Source of the DNA: Aspidiotus rigidus
Taxonomy: Eukaryota; Arthropoda; Insecta; Hemiptera; Diaspididae
Assembly (NCBI GenBank): GCA_035079385.1
Contig: JAVHKY010000025.1
Span: 16,404,501-16,468,500, forward strand
Length of the DNA: 64,000 nucleotides
Direction of reading: 5' to 3'
A program made the position numbers and the translations under genes. The notes beneath the pieces were generated by a model. That model ran no database searches and was not told the origin of the DNA. It was given only the letters and a program-made list of their open reading frames with translations. Within the stretch, counting starts at the first letter, position 1; the number at the start of each line of letters is the position of its first letter. Below, in pieces: positions 33,001-46,000 of this stretch.

Positions 33001-36000
33001 AGACGTCGGGTATGGAGCCACGTGTCAGCGACAAGTTATCTTTGTCGGTCGTGAAGAGGACAGCTGCGCCGCGAACATAATAATTCATTTCGTCACGCAA
33101 CCATAATTTATAGTCTTTGTCGCAAGTAGTGAAACTTCCGTAATCGTTTTCAACCTATTGGTATTAAAATAATGATTTGAGCTCTCTTTTCATTAAACGA
33201 ATTCGTTCCTCTAGGTTACGGCTATCCATAATAAACGCGAAAAAGACAAATACTCCGAAGCACGAGGGAGAGTAAACCTTGCAAACCGCAGAAAATACAA
33301 AACGACGAGCGCTTTCGGTTAATAAACCATCTTCAAGGCTGAAATGAAAGCAACTGACGAACGGAGGAGAAGAACAAGGTATTACGATTGGCTAAACGAG
33401 AAATCACGGTGTGAATCATAGACCAGTTCGATCAGGCCATCTTCCGGAATGAACGAGTTGAGTACAGTGATACCGTTCGTGTTGCGATGACGCATTATCT
33501 TTATATACTCGAGGGCGATGCGCTTACGGTAGGAATTCTCCTTATGGAGGAGCTTTTCGGATCCCTCACGGAAGCTGTGGCCACTGTTTATTAAGTGATC
33601 GGCGAAAGCTGACTCCCCCAAGTGTCCCTTCTTCCAAGACTTCAGGTGCTCAGCTACTCGAACTTTCATTTGGCGGCTGGTAGGTTTGAAATTTAGTCTA
33701 CCTCCCCTCAAGAAAGATGAAACCTTGGCTAATGTTGTTGCGGATCTTGCTGTTAAGATTGGCCCTGGTTTTAATACCCAGAAGGTTTGTGCCGAGATAG
33801 TCCGCAATAACCCCCTCCTCCGCATGAGTAATAAATTGGAAGGAGTGATTCAAGTTTTAAAGAGGACGATTAAAGAGGGAGATTTAATCGTCACTAAGGC
33901 GGACAAGGGAAATGCTGTTGTGGTGATGGAGAAATCCGCCTATTCTTCCAAGGTCCACGAGGTTCTCCAGCAGTGTGGTGCTAAAGAGAGTGAGGATTTC
34001 AGCTTCCCGAAGCACGTCAAAGAAGTTAGGAGTGTCATCAACAGGAGTGAGGCTATTATCAAGACTCCTGCTCTGAAAAAAACCCTCCTTCCCCCCTCCT
34101 CTACGGGCCGCCTAAAGTGCATAAGAACAATACCCCGATGCGACCCGTTGTTTCTTTCGTCTCCTCCCCCACTTACCTCCTTGCCAAATTCCTTGACCGA
34201 TGGTTCAAAAATCGCATTGATTTTGTATCTCCTGATTTGGTTTTAAATTCGGCCTCTTTAACTGATGTCCTGAAGGTTGTAAGTCTTTCCCCGGGAACGA
34301 CTATCTGCTCTTTTGATGTTGTTGGTTCGTTCCCGACTATTCCCAAGGCTGCTACTATCCAGTGGATGGGTGAGCTACTCGTCAGAGCCAACATTCCTCA
34401 CAATGAGCTTCAGGAATTTTTCGATCTTCTGAATACCTGCTGGTCCCCTAACTACTGCAAATTTGAAGGGAAATTTTTCTAGTTCCCTGATGAAGTAGGG
34501 ATCCCTATTGGATCACCTTTAGGCTCTCTTATCTCCGAAATTTTCATGTCTAAGTTTGAACTTGACCTTTTTTCCTCGAACCAGGTGTTACTTAATCATA
34601 TTCACTACTGGCACAGGTACGTTGATGACGTTCTACGTACCTGGACTGGTCACCCAGATCTCCTTGGTGAGTTTCTGAGGTATCTCAATTCCTGGTACCG
34701 TTCCATCAAATTTACGTTGGAAATACGGGTATTTTCCATTAACTTTTTGGATTTATCGATCTCTATTGTAGACGGTATCCATGAGTTTGGAATTTACAGG
34801 AAAGATACTACGACCGATGTTTTAGTCCACGGTGGTTCGTTCAGTCCTGTTGCTCACAAGATGGCTGCATTTCATAGCCTAGTTCACAGACTGACTCGTA
34901 TTCCGTTGAGTCAGTCTGCTTTTAAGAAAGAAGTACTCACAATAATACACCTGGCTAGAGTGAATGGGGTCAATGTCGACGTTGACGTGATGGTTTGTAA
35001 GAAAGTTACAAGGAGCATTCTTTATTCCACCACCTCCCTCCCCTGAGACATGATCCGTGATCGCCGGTTGCGTTGGATCAGTCTCCCTTTTCTGGGGAAG
35101 TTCTTTCTCCAATTGGGTCGGGCCCTCCACCCGTTTGGCTTCAGACCTGCGTTCTACAACCCTACAACAGTTAAGGGGTTGTTTGTGAGACTGAAGGACC
35201 GCATACCCATTGATGAGAGGAGTGGTGTTTATAAGTTGGAACGTGGGGATTGTGGAGGCTTTTATATTGGTGGGACCAGCCGCCAAATGAAAGTTAGAGT
35301 AGCTGAGCACCTGAAGTCTTGGGAGAAGGGACACTTAGGGGAGTCAGCTTTTGCTGATCATTTGATAAACAGTGGCGACAGCTTCCGTGAGGGATCCGAA
35401 AAGCTCCTCCATAAGGAAAATTCGTATCGTAAGCGCATCACCCTCGAGTATACAGAGATAATGCGTCATCGCAACACTGACGGTATCACTGTACTGAACT
35501 CGTTCATTCCGGAAGATGGCCTGATCGAACTGGTCCATGATTCACACCGTGATTTCTCGTTTAGCCAATCTTAATACCTTGTTCTTCTCCTTCGTTCGTC
35601 AGTGTTCAGGCTTGAAGATGGTTTATTAACCGAAAGCGCTCGTCGTTTTGTATTTTCTGCGGTTTGCAAGGTTTACTCTCCCTTCGGAGTATTCGTCTTT
35701 TTCGCGTTTACTCTCTTTTCATCTTAAGTAGCAATATTAGGACTACTTTTGGGTTTGGTATGAGCAATGTCGAGGTTTCACTTCCCCTCTTCCATCAGGC
35801 CCCTAGCCTGAGTCCAATTTTTGAAAAAGAGGGTGAGGAATTCCACGGAAGTTCTGCTGTGACGAACTCTCATTGCCTTCATTTTTTTATTTGTTCAACG
35901 AAGTAGCGATTTTTGTTGTGTTCCTGACCAAGTGCGAATAAGAAGGGAGCTAGACGAGCTAGTTCAGTCCGTCCGTCAAGTGATCAATAAATGCATAGCT

Positions 36001-39000
36001 CAAAGGATTCCATTTTTCTCAGCCTCTCGCTCTCCACGAGCGATAAGCCAACAGTTGGGAGGGAAAGATCTCTTGTACTTGTGCAATAAACCTCATTCTA
36101 TGGATCGTTGCCGTGTTGCTTGGTCGGCTATTACAAAACTCGGTAAGTATTTACTCTACATTTCGTTATCTTCCAAGTAATTCTGTATAAAAACTAGGAT
36201 CACTAAGGACCATCTGGTAATTATTATTCATTCAAGATTGAAGAACCAAAAGTCTACTCCAGTGATTTGTAGTTGCAAGGAAAAAATTTTCGCAAAATTT
36301 TAGGCATAAAATGAGAAAATAAACAGGGCACCTGTTTTACGTAGGAGTCTCTTTGTTTATACGTTTTCCACAGTAATAGAGATTGAACTTTGTTTCTCTT
36401 CACTTCGAGAGTTTAAACTTGAAAGTCCAAATTTTTCAAAGTTTCCCCCTATCAGATGGATCTCGATTTTGAAAATTATTCCAAGTCTCCCTCCCATCAA
36501 ATACGACTCGAATATCGAAATTTTGATGTTTCAAAGTTCCCTCCTATCAGGTATAGTTTAAAAGTCTTTTTCACGTCCACCTCCTATCATAATTATACAG
36601 TACAGTTCGGAGGTCAAAATCCTTTCAAGCGTCACATTTTGTCAGACGGCGCGATGTCCGGCCTTTTTCTACAGATTCTCTTTAAAATTTAAAATCAATA
36701 TAAAAATTGTTGTCATACCTGTACCATGATCACTGGCCCACCATACCCATAAAAATATTTCTCCAACCTTGGAAAGAGTTTATTGAACCAGTTCTCCACT
36801 GCGTAAATAAAGTCTAGGAACAATTTTGAAATTTTGAAGTTTGAGAATAGGATAAGAACACCCCAAAACCGAAAAATTTGAAAAAGCACGAGGTAATCAC
36901 TATCGAAATGTTACCTCGTAACAATTTTTCCTTGTGCATTCTTCCCTTCATTCCCCAAAGAATGATAAAAAGCAAGCCGCACTTACTTTTATCCGAGGTC
37001 CGTATTTTTATACCAGGATAATTGATCAATAACCACGACGGCAAGCCGCCCTGCAAATCACAAAACAATGAGTTTTCAGCGATAGATAGAATTCAATTAG
37101 GTTTAAATCGGAGTAACTACTATCAGAAATAGAAATTGGTAACTACCACTGTTGAATGTAACTAGCCTAATGATGATAAGACAAACATGGGAAATATTTA
37201 CAAAATCTCTATCGGCATTAATATATGGTCCCGGACGTAAAATAACGTATAAGTCTTCCTCAAAGGCAACTGTAAGAAAATATTCGATATCATTATCGCC
37301 ACTAAATTCAAATGTATTCTCAGACGTCTCGTGAGAACTCCATTCTATAGATCTGTAACACAAACGTTAATAGATTTAGAGGATGTTAAAAAACTTCTAA
37401 TTATTAATGGGTGAATGAAGTGAAGTAATCACAATATTGAATCAATTCTTTTTTTTAAGTTACAGAAATAAGAAACACAGTCACCGAGCGCTTTCGGTTA
37501 AACAACCATTCTGAAGAAACATAAGGAAGCGACTGAACCCAACACCAACAAGTACAAGGAACATCGAACGAGGACATGACTGAACCAGCGAGTCATCAAA
37601 ATTCTCGTTGACTAATCAATCAATCCCTCCTCAGGAATGTACCTGTTGTTATTCCGATATCGAATAATTTCATTTTCCTCAAGAACCATACGTTTGAGTT
37701 ACGAATTTTCCCTGTAGAGGAAGACTTCGAACCCTTCTTTATAGCAAATAGGCTCTTAACTGTGGTTTGATTACAGAAAGGCGGCCGAAAACCAAAAATA
37801 CGGAGGACGCAGCCCAACTGCTAAGAAAACTTGCCCAGGAACGGAGCCTAATACGCCGTTTCCTACTATCAGGGGGTGAATATCGGAAGAGGGACGTTGT
37901 AGGATCGAGGCATATCTTAGAAAGCCTCCTATGAACCAGAAGGTCAATGTCCATCTTGACCAGATCCCCTCTCTTCATCGTCACTAGTTTTTGTTTTTTT
38001 TTATGAAAAGCGGCCTGACTCAGAGGGATGTGAGTAAGGCAATGTATTAAACCCTTGGCAATCTTGTGGGCAACCGGAACAAAAGCCGACCCGTGGATAG
38101 TAACATCGGTTGACATATTTCTTCTGCAAATATGGACTTACACTGTCAATGACGGAGATGGACAAGTTAAAGAAGTTTATAAAGGAGCCACAAACTTTAC
38201 GGACGGGTACAGACTGTTTAGATATGCAAGAAACTCACTAAGGAGTTCTGTAGGACCGGCAATAAAATATCATCAACGTACCTGTACCAATGATTGATAC
38301 GTGACGCAAAAACACGCGCCCCGAAGAAAATAGGTCAACCTCGAATTTAAACATGAAGGCTTCTGAGATGAGAAAAAACAAAGGAGATCCAATACGGATC
38401 TCCACCACCTCAGGGAACTTGACGAATTTCCCATCAAATTTACATAAGTTTGGGGACCAAAAAAAAAGTAACCCAATCCCTCATGAGGGGTACTAGATTT
38501 ACCAAGCAAGTCTCGTAATGGCCTCGGGGATGTTAGAGAATAACTGAATAACATCGAAGGAGCATAAAGTTAATCCCGAAGGAAGACTTATACCCTTCGA
38601 ATTTGTCAGCCAGAGAACCCAAGTTATTAATGGAATAGGAAAACTCGAAATCCACAAGTGATTTGAAGCAGCAATCAAGAAATTTTGTGAGGGAACAAGT
38701 CGGAGAAGACACAAACGAAACGACCGGCCAGATATCTATCGATTCTTGGCTACTATTCTTAAATGACTCTCCAGTTGTAGCACAAAACTCTTCATTGAGA
38801 GTGTCTTCTCCAGTTGCGAGGAAAATCTCAACAACTACGGAACAGTTTTGTAATTTTACTGCAGCTTCTAACTTATGCTCTTTAGGCAAGCCGTAAAGGA
38901 GGGGAAGAATAGGATTTAAACGGCTCTTAATGATGATTCTACTACCATTAATAAATAAGACTTCTAGCCTCTTTGACAAAATTTGAAAAACTAAAACTCA

Positions 39001-42000
39001 CTGGTTCTTTATCGGAGTTCAACGAGGGGAGGCAAAGAACCTGTTTCATGGGACACGTATATGATACAAAAGGGACTTAAAAACTTTTGAAGGGCCTTCT
39101 GAGTCTTATGGTGTTTGAAGCGTTGCATATCTGGCTTATTGAAGGATTAATAATTAATTTTATATTAATAAAATTAATATTTAAAGTAATGAAAATGTAT
39201 GTTTGATTTATAATAATAAAAATTTCAATTATCATATGTGAATAGATTAGGATTTTTATCGATAATAATATAAAAAATTAAATGTCCTATTATTGTATTA
39301 ATTATTAATCGTATTGAAATTGATAAAATTGAAAATAATAGTCTGTTAAATTCAATTAAATTAATAATTATAATCAATGATAATGAAGTTTTATTAGGTA
39401 AAAGATTTATAAAAATAATGTTATTATTTAAATAAATGAAATATTATGAGAAATGGAATATATTATAGGTATAATATTTATCAAAGTATTTATTAGATTA
39501 ATTATTATTAAAATTGTAAAAAAAATTAAATTATAAAGTATAAAATTATTAAAATTGATGAATAATTGATTCTTAAATTTTTATTTAAGGGGTGAAATAA
39601 TATATTAAATAAATTAAATGAAATAATTGTTTTTTATTAATTTAATTAAAAATCTAAATAAGATTATATTAATTAAAATATAAAAAAATCAATTAATAAA
39701 AAAATTATTTAAAAAATATAATTTCGAAAATAATTTAATTAATAAATTAATATAAATTAAATTTAATAAATTAATGAAAAATAATATAATAATAACAAAT
39801 TTAAATTTAATATTTAAATTAAAAATTGATATAAATATTTTTATCAAATAAATAATTCTAAAAAAAAATTATCAAGTTTGATTAAATAAATTATATCAAA
39901 AAATATATTTTTACAAATAAATATGCTAAATTTTAGAATATTTAATTTGCTCCTTCTGTCATATAGAATCTATATGACAGAAAGGGAAAATTTTTGAGCT
40001 CCGAGCTTCTCCGGCCGGTGGACGTTTTTCCCGAAAAACCCGCCAAAAAAAAAAAAAAAGAGGGGTTCTCGGTTAAAAACGACGGCTTTCTTAACGAAGG
40101 TGAACAAGGATCGCAGGGAACCTGTTCTATGACTCAAATTGGTTTTGGTATTGAGAATTCAAGGATACCAAGACCTAGGATAAGACTAGTATAAAGAAGG
40201 CCTAGAAATGCTATAACCCTGACGTCATCAATGACTTTGACCTATTCTCGAGAACGGTTGATTAATGGAAAGCGCTCGGCGACTGTGTTTCTTACCTTTT
40301 GCGGTTTTTGCAATTTACAGTTTATTCGTTTCAGTATTATTCATAATCATTACAATATTCTCGAACACTCTTAATACCCAACTACCTTCTTCATGGACTC
40401 CTACATGCCGAGACCGTAAAATAATGGATAAGGATTTTATTCTAGGGCCCTTCTTATCGAATTTACAAAATCTTGAGGAGCTACGATTTCCAACCTATAG
40501 TTTTTGCTCGCTACTCACTCACTCAAGGTCTATTTTTGTCATCAAAGAAGCCACTCGTACTGATAGAAAAGTGTAGCATTTACCGAATATTGTGCAAGGA
40601 CTGCGATGCTTTTTAATGAGCGCAAATAGGACGAACTCCTTGATTGTGGAGATTGAATAAACACAAATCTGCTGAAATGAAACTTTTTCCCGAGAAGTCA
40701 CTTGATACGAGCAGCGACTTCCATTTGGCATCTGCTCACTCATCCGTACTGCAACAAAAGAGCGTCTTAAGTACCGGTCGAAGAAATCGATGCCTACATG
40801 AAAATTACGTCACCTACTTTAGTCTCCCTTCTTGCACGACTCTTCATTCTGTTGCGTCACTTTTCATTTCTGTGTTTCTGAAAATATTTTCTTTTTCTCC
40901 TTTTCTGTTAATCCTCTCCTGTCTTCCAATTGTTTTACCAGATATTTTAGAACACGCCTGTCCAAGACAAGTTTTTTTTCAGGATTCTGTCGGTAGTAAA
41001 ACTATCATAAAAATTGGTTGTAATGAGAAACTTTTGCACACCAAAAGGAGAAGTTTCCTCCCTCCTTTAGTCACTCTGACCGTGCATTCATTCTCGAAAT
41101 ATTTTAGAGTACCTACACACTTTCTGGTCTTTCAGTCTCTCGTTCCTAGTGAGAATGGACTTTTCCGCCTATTAACACTCAGTCGCCGAGGACCACTTTC
41201 TCCGGAGTTCCACTGCGGGCATATGAATCAAAAACTTCCTGATGAACGACAGAAAAATTCTTGAAGTCGGATAATGAGCTCGAAATTTGGAAAAATCTTG
41301 TACTCTAGGTCAAGCTTCAAATTGAAGAAAGCACTTGGAACTTAAGGAAGGCGACTAGGGATAATGTCCAAGTTTCGAACCTTCGGCCTCTAGGAAGGAA
41401 GGTTGTCAATAAGAATTTTCCACGAGACTTTGAAAAGCAACGAAAATAGAGCATGTGATATGATTATTGGATTTAAAAACATTCCAAGTTGAGCCACCAC
41501 TTATAGAAAACGATAGTCGCAGTCGTGAGGAAAGACTTGAATGTTACATGGATCTCTTCTACCTGTGATTCCTTATTTTATATAGCGATTTCACTGAAAG
41601 TGAGCTTACGTGCTAACACAATTTAGACCGGCTATTCTCATCTTCTGCAGTATATTCCTCCAACGCTGCCGTGGTGCGCGAAAATAATGAAATTCACCCG
41701 AAACGAAGTAAAATGGTTCACCGTCCATAATGAATACGTTGCGTTCGTAATCGATCGTGAAATATCTCCAAGGCTCGGGTAATTCCTAGAATAAAATACA
41801 AATCAGATTCGTCCATCAATAAAATGGAATTGATAATGAGATCTAGACTAAATTTTCTTCTGTTATCTTCAATTCATAAGAATCAAAATGTCATTTACTT
41901 ACTTCAGGTTTGAAAACGACCAACCACAAAAACAACCCCACTAACACTAGATTTATAATCACAGAAACAGCAATAAATCCAACTAGAATTCTTGTACGAC

Positions 42001-42037
42001 TCGAACAGTCAGCTATGAGCCGTCTAATGCTCTCCAT
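27010..42037 (-). CDS. Membrane-anchored GH35 beta-galactosidase-like protein, copy 2 (12 exons)
   Basis: Exons in coding order: 42037-41903, 41785-41610, 37352-37202, 37050-36987, 36813-36719, 33154-32977, 32913-32692, 31779-31643, 29493-29200, 29121-28966, 28889-28665, 27210-27010. The joined frame is 2034 bases and open, giving 677 residues. Exons 2-9 match copy 1 in length exactly, and all intron phases agree. All introns are GT-AG; the exon 9 donor is the weak GTTCGT. The N-terminus has a charged segment (1-18) and one membrane segment (about 19-41). GH35 landmarks are as in copy 1, but the acid/base motif is V-E-N-D-Y (Asp211 for Glu), the nucleophile site is N-S-Q (Gln290), and Asp151 replaces the galactose-binding Glu. 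With both catalytic carboxylates altered, it should be inactive as a glycosidase. Introns hold two Penelope elements, a satellite, an R1 fragment and a mitochondrial insert. Confidence 0.9.
27211..28664. other. Intron 11 of the second GH35-like gene
   Basis: Unique sequence. A short run of GATGATGTCAT-type repeats lies at about 27890-27920. No gene or mobile element recognised. Confidence 0.35.
29820..30165 (+). mobile_element. R1-type LINE 3' fragment in a GH35 intron
   Basis: Plus-strand segment related to 9600-9840 of the larger LINE copy. It shares the T-M-L-G-S / S-A-F-A-A region and the recurrent tail ending in a GTT-rich run before GTGTTCTAAT. Confidence 0.55.
30170..31150. repeat. 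Satellite-like array with CRE palindromes, in GH35 intron 8
   Basis: Imperfect array of two alternating modules. One reads GACTTGGAAAAATTTCGACT, then TTGAGCTATTTATGATAGGAGG. The other reads CGGTTCGAGGTTGATGACGT, then CACGGAGAGGGGG. Perfect TGACGTCA palindromes occur at 30414-30421, 30577-30584, 30790-30797 and 31079-31086. Poly-G runs of 8-10 recur. The first module is dispersed singly elsewhere in the window on both strands. Confidence 0.85.
31151..31642. other. Remainder of GH35 copy 2 intron 8
   Basis: Unique sequence between the satellite and exon 8. Nothing recognised. Confidence 0.3.
31780..32691. other. Intron 7 of the second GH35-like gene
   Basis: Unique sequence. It has short similarity to intron 7 of copy 1 around 32310-32350 versus 11880-11930 (GATGATGTTGGACGACGGG), confirming the paralogous relation. 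Confidence 0.4.
33236..35705 (+). mobile_element. Penelope-like element with inverted 3' arms, in GH35 copy 2 intron 5
   Basis: The plus-strand copy from about 33690 has the N-terminal region (L-A-N-V-V-A-D-L-A-V-K-I), RT motifs (S-F-D-V-V, G-I-P-I-G-S-P, R-Y-V-D-D at about 34617) and a C-terminal GIY-YIG domain (F-Y-I-G-G-T-S-R) ending at 35574. A frame break near 34100 and in-frame stops at about 34480 and 35045 inactivate it. Positions 33236-33686 are an inverted copy of 35285-35705, which includes the last part of the endonuclease domain. It is closely related to the element at 13.5 kb, in the same subfamily. Confidence 0.87.
35706..36718. other. Remainder of GH35 copy 2 intron 5
   Basis: No gene recognised. 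Positions 36440-36620 carry several inverted copies of the TATGATAGGAGG-type dispersed repeat. Confidence 0.4.
37470..38990 (-). mobile_element. Penelope-like element remnant in GH35 copy 2 intron 2
   Basis: Minus-strand pieces of a third subfamily. The conserved terminal motif CGAGCGCTTTCGGTTAAACA lies at 37485-37504. Regions follow that match the stretch before the endonuclease (P-V-A-H-K, H-I-P-L-S-Q-A-A-F at about 38060-38000), the RT palm (38290-38560) and the upstream L-L-Y-G-L-P-K-x-H-K box (about 38890). Many frameshifts. Most of the endonuclease domain is deleted. Confidence 0.7.
39140..39950 (-). pseudogene. atp6: Nuclear mitochondrial insert containing atp6
   Basis: About 88% A+T and unlike its flanks. 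Read on the minus strand with the invertebrate mitochondrial code, 39150-39460 gives an ATP6-like protein. It has the block with L-L-P-N-K-T-S, then I-E-F-N-R-L-L, then S-M-R-L-M-I-N-T-M-M-G-H-L-I, matching the conserved R-L-x-A-N-M-x-x-G-H-L of ATP synthase subunit a. Upstream residues (39460-39560) fit the preceding transmembrane region. Positions 39600-39950 are mitochondrial-like but not identified. Inserted in intron 2 of the second GH35 gene. It is a non-functional fragment. Confidence 0.65.
39954..39982. repeat. Perfect 13-bp inverted repeat at the mitochondrial insert border
   Basis: TTCTGTCATATAG (39954-39966), a 3-base spacer AAT, then CTATATGACAGAA (39970-39982). It sits exactly where A+T content drops. 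It would form a strong hairpin. Confidence 0.9.
40230..41130 (+). mobile_element. Penelope-like element 3' end and tail fragments
   Basis: GGAAAGCGCTCGGCGACTGT at 40269-40288 is the conserved Penelope terminal motif in plus orientation. Sequence near 41090-41130 (a TCTCGAAATATTTTAGAGTA block) matches the tail of the element at 16280-16330. The stretch between is non-coding and only partly explained. Confidence 0.4.
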
Positions 42038-43053
42038 TTCTTTGTACCGTACTCGAATTATATCGTCTTGCGAGATTAAAATTTTGATATACTTATTCTT
42101 CGGACAAGTTGGCCTATTTCTTATTGTCAATCAGTAATTGTTCAATTGTACTCCATAAACTACATTCTGTGCTTGTGAATTCGTATAGAATTATATCTTG
42201 AGAAATTCGACAATCAAAAATAATTATAATCAGAGGATGCAGGCATAAAATATTGATAGGTTTCTCAAGCAACGTCTCCGTACGTGATATCAATTTTGTC
42301 AAACAAAATGAAACAAAAAATAAGTGGCTACGGCACTGTACGCCTTTTTTATAATCAAGTATTTGTGCGGACAGTTTCTCAAACCGTGACAATAGGGAAC
42401 AAAATGTTGAGCAATTATTGTGTTGACATATTAACGACATTGAATGTTAACTTGCTCTTCAAATCACTTGAAAATGATACCATTTAAATAAACAGTTACC
42501 GGTACCTACACTATTTTATACCGGTTACTTAAGAACTGATTCAAGGATAGCCTACGTGCATTCATGTAGGTTCACAAAATTGAATTGATGCTTTGGACTC
42601 TTGTTCACAATGAATTCAAAAATTGTTTTAGATCGGTTCCCCCACGTTTGGTCAGTCTCAGAAAGTAATACTGAATGCACTGTATTTAATTATCATCATT
42701 TGCTCTTGTATGTATTAGAAATATTGAAATTCAATTTGTCTCCAGGTGAGCTTATAAACAGCTTGCTGGTAAAAATATGTTTTGAGGGACAGCATTTATA
42801 GAAAAACGACCAAGAATATCCTGAAGTAGATTAAATTCAGAATGTGAAACAACATTCTTCAAGAAATAGATAACGGACAAACAAATAATCTCTCCCTGTA
42901 GAATTCTCTCTTTCTCCTAGGTTCTGGCTCATGTTTCATTGATGCTAAGCTGGTAGACGTCCTCAATGTCGTCACAATTAAGAAGGAAAAACAAATGTCT
43001 TCTTAATAGAAATTCTATTCATTATAATTCAGAAAGATAAGTACCTAACATGA
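42038..43053 (-). promoter_or_regulatory. 5' flank of GH35 copy 2 and 3' flank of the SMP-30-like gene
   Basis: Positions 42283-42345 align with 17585-17645 upstream of GH35 copy 1. Positions 42955-43050 align with 49340-49455 below the second SMP-30-like gene, so that part is probably a 3' untranslated region. No clear TATA box or AATAAA is assigned. Confidence 0.35.
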
Positions 43054-46000
43054 TTAAAATAATGAACCAGTGTTTTCATGGGTGTATTGGCATTTGGTAT
43101 ATCCAACAAGACTGCCTGAAGGGACTGGCCTGGCATATGCTTTCCTTTTCAGCAGGTTTATCCGAAATAAATGGCGATTCGTCGTAGCCAAGACGCTCTT
43201 ATTCAAAACGTATAATCCACCACCTTTAGAGCAGTTCTTTCCAACTCCTTCCAAATTCAGGTTGGGAGGGGGTTTACAACCAGTGGAAATTATGATTTTA
43301 CTCGATGATCCTAAACCAATACAAAGCCCAACTGTTATTGCACCAGGTACTAGATAGGTTCTTATCCAGAACGGCGTTTCTCTCATAGAAATCCGAATTA
43401 CCTGCAATGGAAGAAAATTGTTCGATAATCTGATTAAGGATGTTGATATTTTCACAAAAAACATTTTCTCTGATACAAAAATGTTTCTTCTATGCTTCAT
43501 AATAGTAGCGTAACTGTTGACATAAAAAATATCAAATTACTTTATTATCTTCCATTAATGTTACCCATAAGAAATCAAGACCGTCACAAGCCACATCGTA
43601 TGGTCTGGAACTGGTTCTCATCACCATTTCTGGCGAATCTGAAAAGTAAGAGAAGACTATTAGAATGCAAGGCGAGTGTCGAATGAAGATGGGTTATTTT
43701 CCTCCGATCCTGTAATTTTGGATGAGAACAGAAATAAATATTGATCTGGTGGCGCAAAACTCCCAGACTAGTGGCGTCTCTAAAATACTCTCACCGTACT
43801 CCTCAGAATACTTTTCGAATTAAATTTTAAGAAAAAAAATTTCAAACATTCTAATCTTAAAGCTGGTGAGATTTTCTTTGAGATTGGGCGAGAAAGAATA
43901 TCAGGCTTGATCGAAGCAAAATGAAACCCTATCTCTGACCTCAACATATGTTTCCTTATAGACGTGCTTCGCTCGTGAAAACGAAAATTAAAAATAATTA
44001 TGGTACTGAAAAAGTTTCTCACATTTTTCTAAATTTTTGAAAAGTTCTTCAGAGAGGTTCCATTATTAGAGGCGGTATCAAAAGCAGAATTGAACAATTT
44101 TCTTCCATAAGCTTTTAAATTCAAATCAAAATCATTGGAAATTCGTATAATATTTTTTGACGTAAAATGTTTTTGGAGCAAAAATTACACCACCTTGCCG
44201 TTGAACTTTTCTATTCTACAATTCGGGAGATGGAAAAAATTCTTCGGAAAATGGAGCTTTCAGCAACTTTTCTGTGAAGTCTTGTGAAGTTACTCCTTAC
44301 AAGGACTATCCACACATGCCCGACAAGCGTCGCGTTATCCGAACCTTGCAAGGTATTTGGGGAGTGTGTATACAACCTCTTGTAAACCGTTTTGGCGTTC
44401 CCTAACAGGCGAAGTACACCCTTAAGATAGAAATACAAAAAATTTCTTCTCACGTAATTGTTCCACTTTATCATGGATTTGATATTTCCATTTGATGATT
44501 GCAAAAGTTTGGGTGTCAACCATAAATAACTGATGACCCTCCGTATCAAACGCCATACCGGTTATGAATCGATGTTCAACCATCACTTCGGTAGAATTCT
44601 TAGAACAAAACATTTCTATGTCCTCGACTTTGTTATTGGCGAACCGTTTGACAGTCACTTTGGAAAAATTGTTGATTTTGATATCTTTGCAAACTGTATA
44701 AATATAAGAGAGGCGAGCATTAGAGAGTGTAAATGAAATGGGCTACGAATTGGGAATTTACAGCGATTTGGTTTCTCGCATCGTGCTCTCGATGTAGGGG
44801 TATAAGGCCAAAGACGTATTCACCTTTTGTATGGACTAATATTCGGAAAACTAATAAAAATCTTAGAGACAATAGGCAAGTAGCGGTATTACATAATATT
44901 TTAACGATGCAGCTTCTAATCTTATTTGGAAGCTCATTAACTCTAATGAAGAATCTGCAAACTACGCTACAATTAGATTTATACTACCAAAAATAAGTGA
45001 ACCGTGAGGTGTAATTCTGGCCACTGAAATTTCCTTGGTGGCTTCGCATATTTCAGCCGTCCATTGAACTTCTATAGGCTTTGACGGCCACGCATAATTC
45101 CATCTGAATGATATCAACACAGAACCGAAGCCTCCGTAGAAGTGCGGGAAATACATTGCGATTGGATAAATAAACTTGAGATAATACTGCCTGTCATCGT
45201 TATCGGAACCTGCAACACATCAGCTAATCTTGAGAAAAAACTCCTTTCCACGCTTATCAGCAGCAAGTGAACATCATTTTACGTTGCAACTTGGATTCGA
45301 TTGATTTATAGTCAACGGTATTTTGACCGCAAAGCCTGCCTGATCTCCAACAGTAAACTGACCAAGTGACTGCGTCCACGAAAAAGATAGTTTCGGTAAT
45401 ATCGTCCCAATACAAAGATTCTGGAAATGACAAATCTTCACCGAATAAATGATTTATTGAATAGTCCGGCTGAAATTGAAATTATAACGAGGGAAGTAGC
45501 ATAAAACGGTTCATTTTATTAATCTAAGCTCCAAGTAGATACTTGAAAGACTAATATCGCGCTTCTGCATTTTCGACCCCCCCTTAATATTTTTTTTCCC
45601 TGGAAGAGAGGAAGAATGAGATAGATATTGTTTCTGTAAAAAATGATGCAAGAGACTACTGGAATGATCAACACGAGCGAGGTAAGAGACATCACATTTT
45701 TTTGTTCTACAAAAAAAACCTCCATTTTTATGGTCTGTTCAGATATTTTAAGGCAGCGCGGTGCTCGACCTACGGCCCGCGGGCCAAATCCGACCCGCAG
45801 AAGGGTTTCCATCCGGCCCGCGAGCCCGTAACATGAAATAAAAAAATAAGGATAAAAGGAAAAAAAAAAAAAGGGGGAAATAAAAATGGCAAGCAATTTT
45901 ATGATTAAGAAGTGAACAATATTATTTGTAACTTTTTCATGGGTAGGGGAAATGTAATTGTGTGTCTTCTTTTCCATATTTTACTGCGGACCTGTTAATT

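Noticed and set aside
43070..43357. Plus-strand 95-codon ORF opposite the last exon of SMP-30-like copy A
   Set aside because: It is an antisense shadow of a well-supported exon.
45754..45840. GC-rich block as a CpG island promoter
   Set aside because: It is the terminal part of a hAT-like MITE with target duplications, inside an intron.
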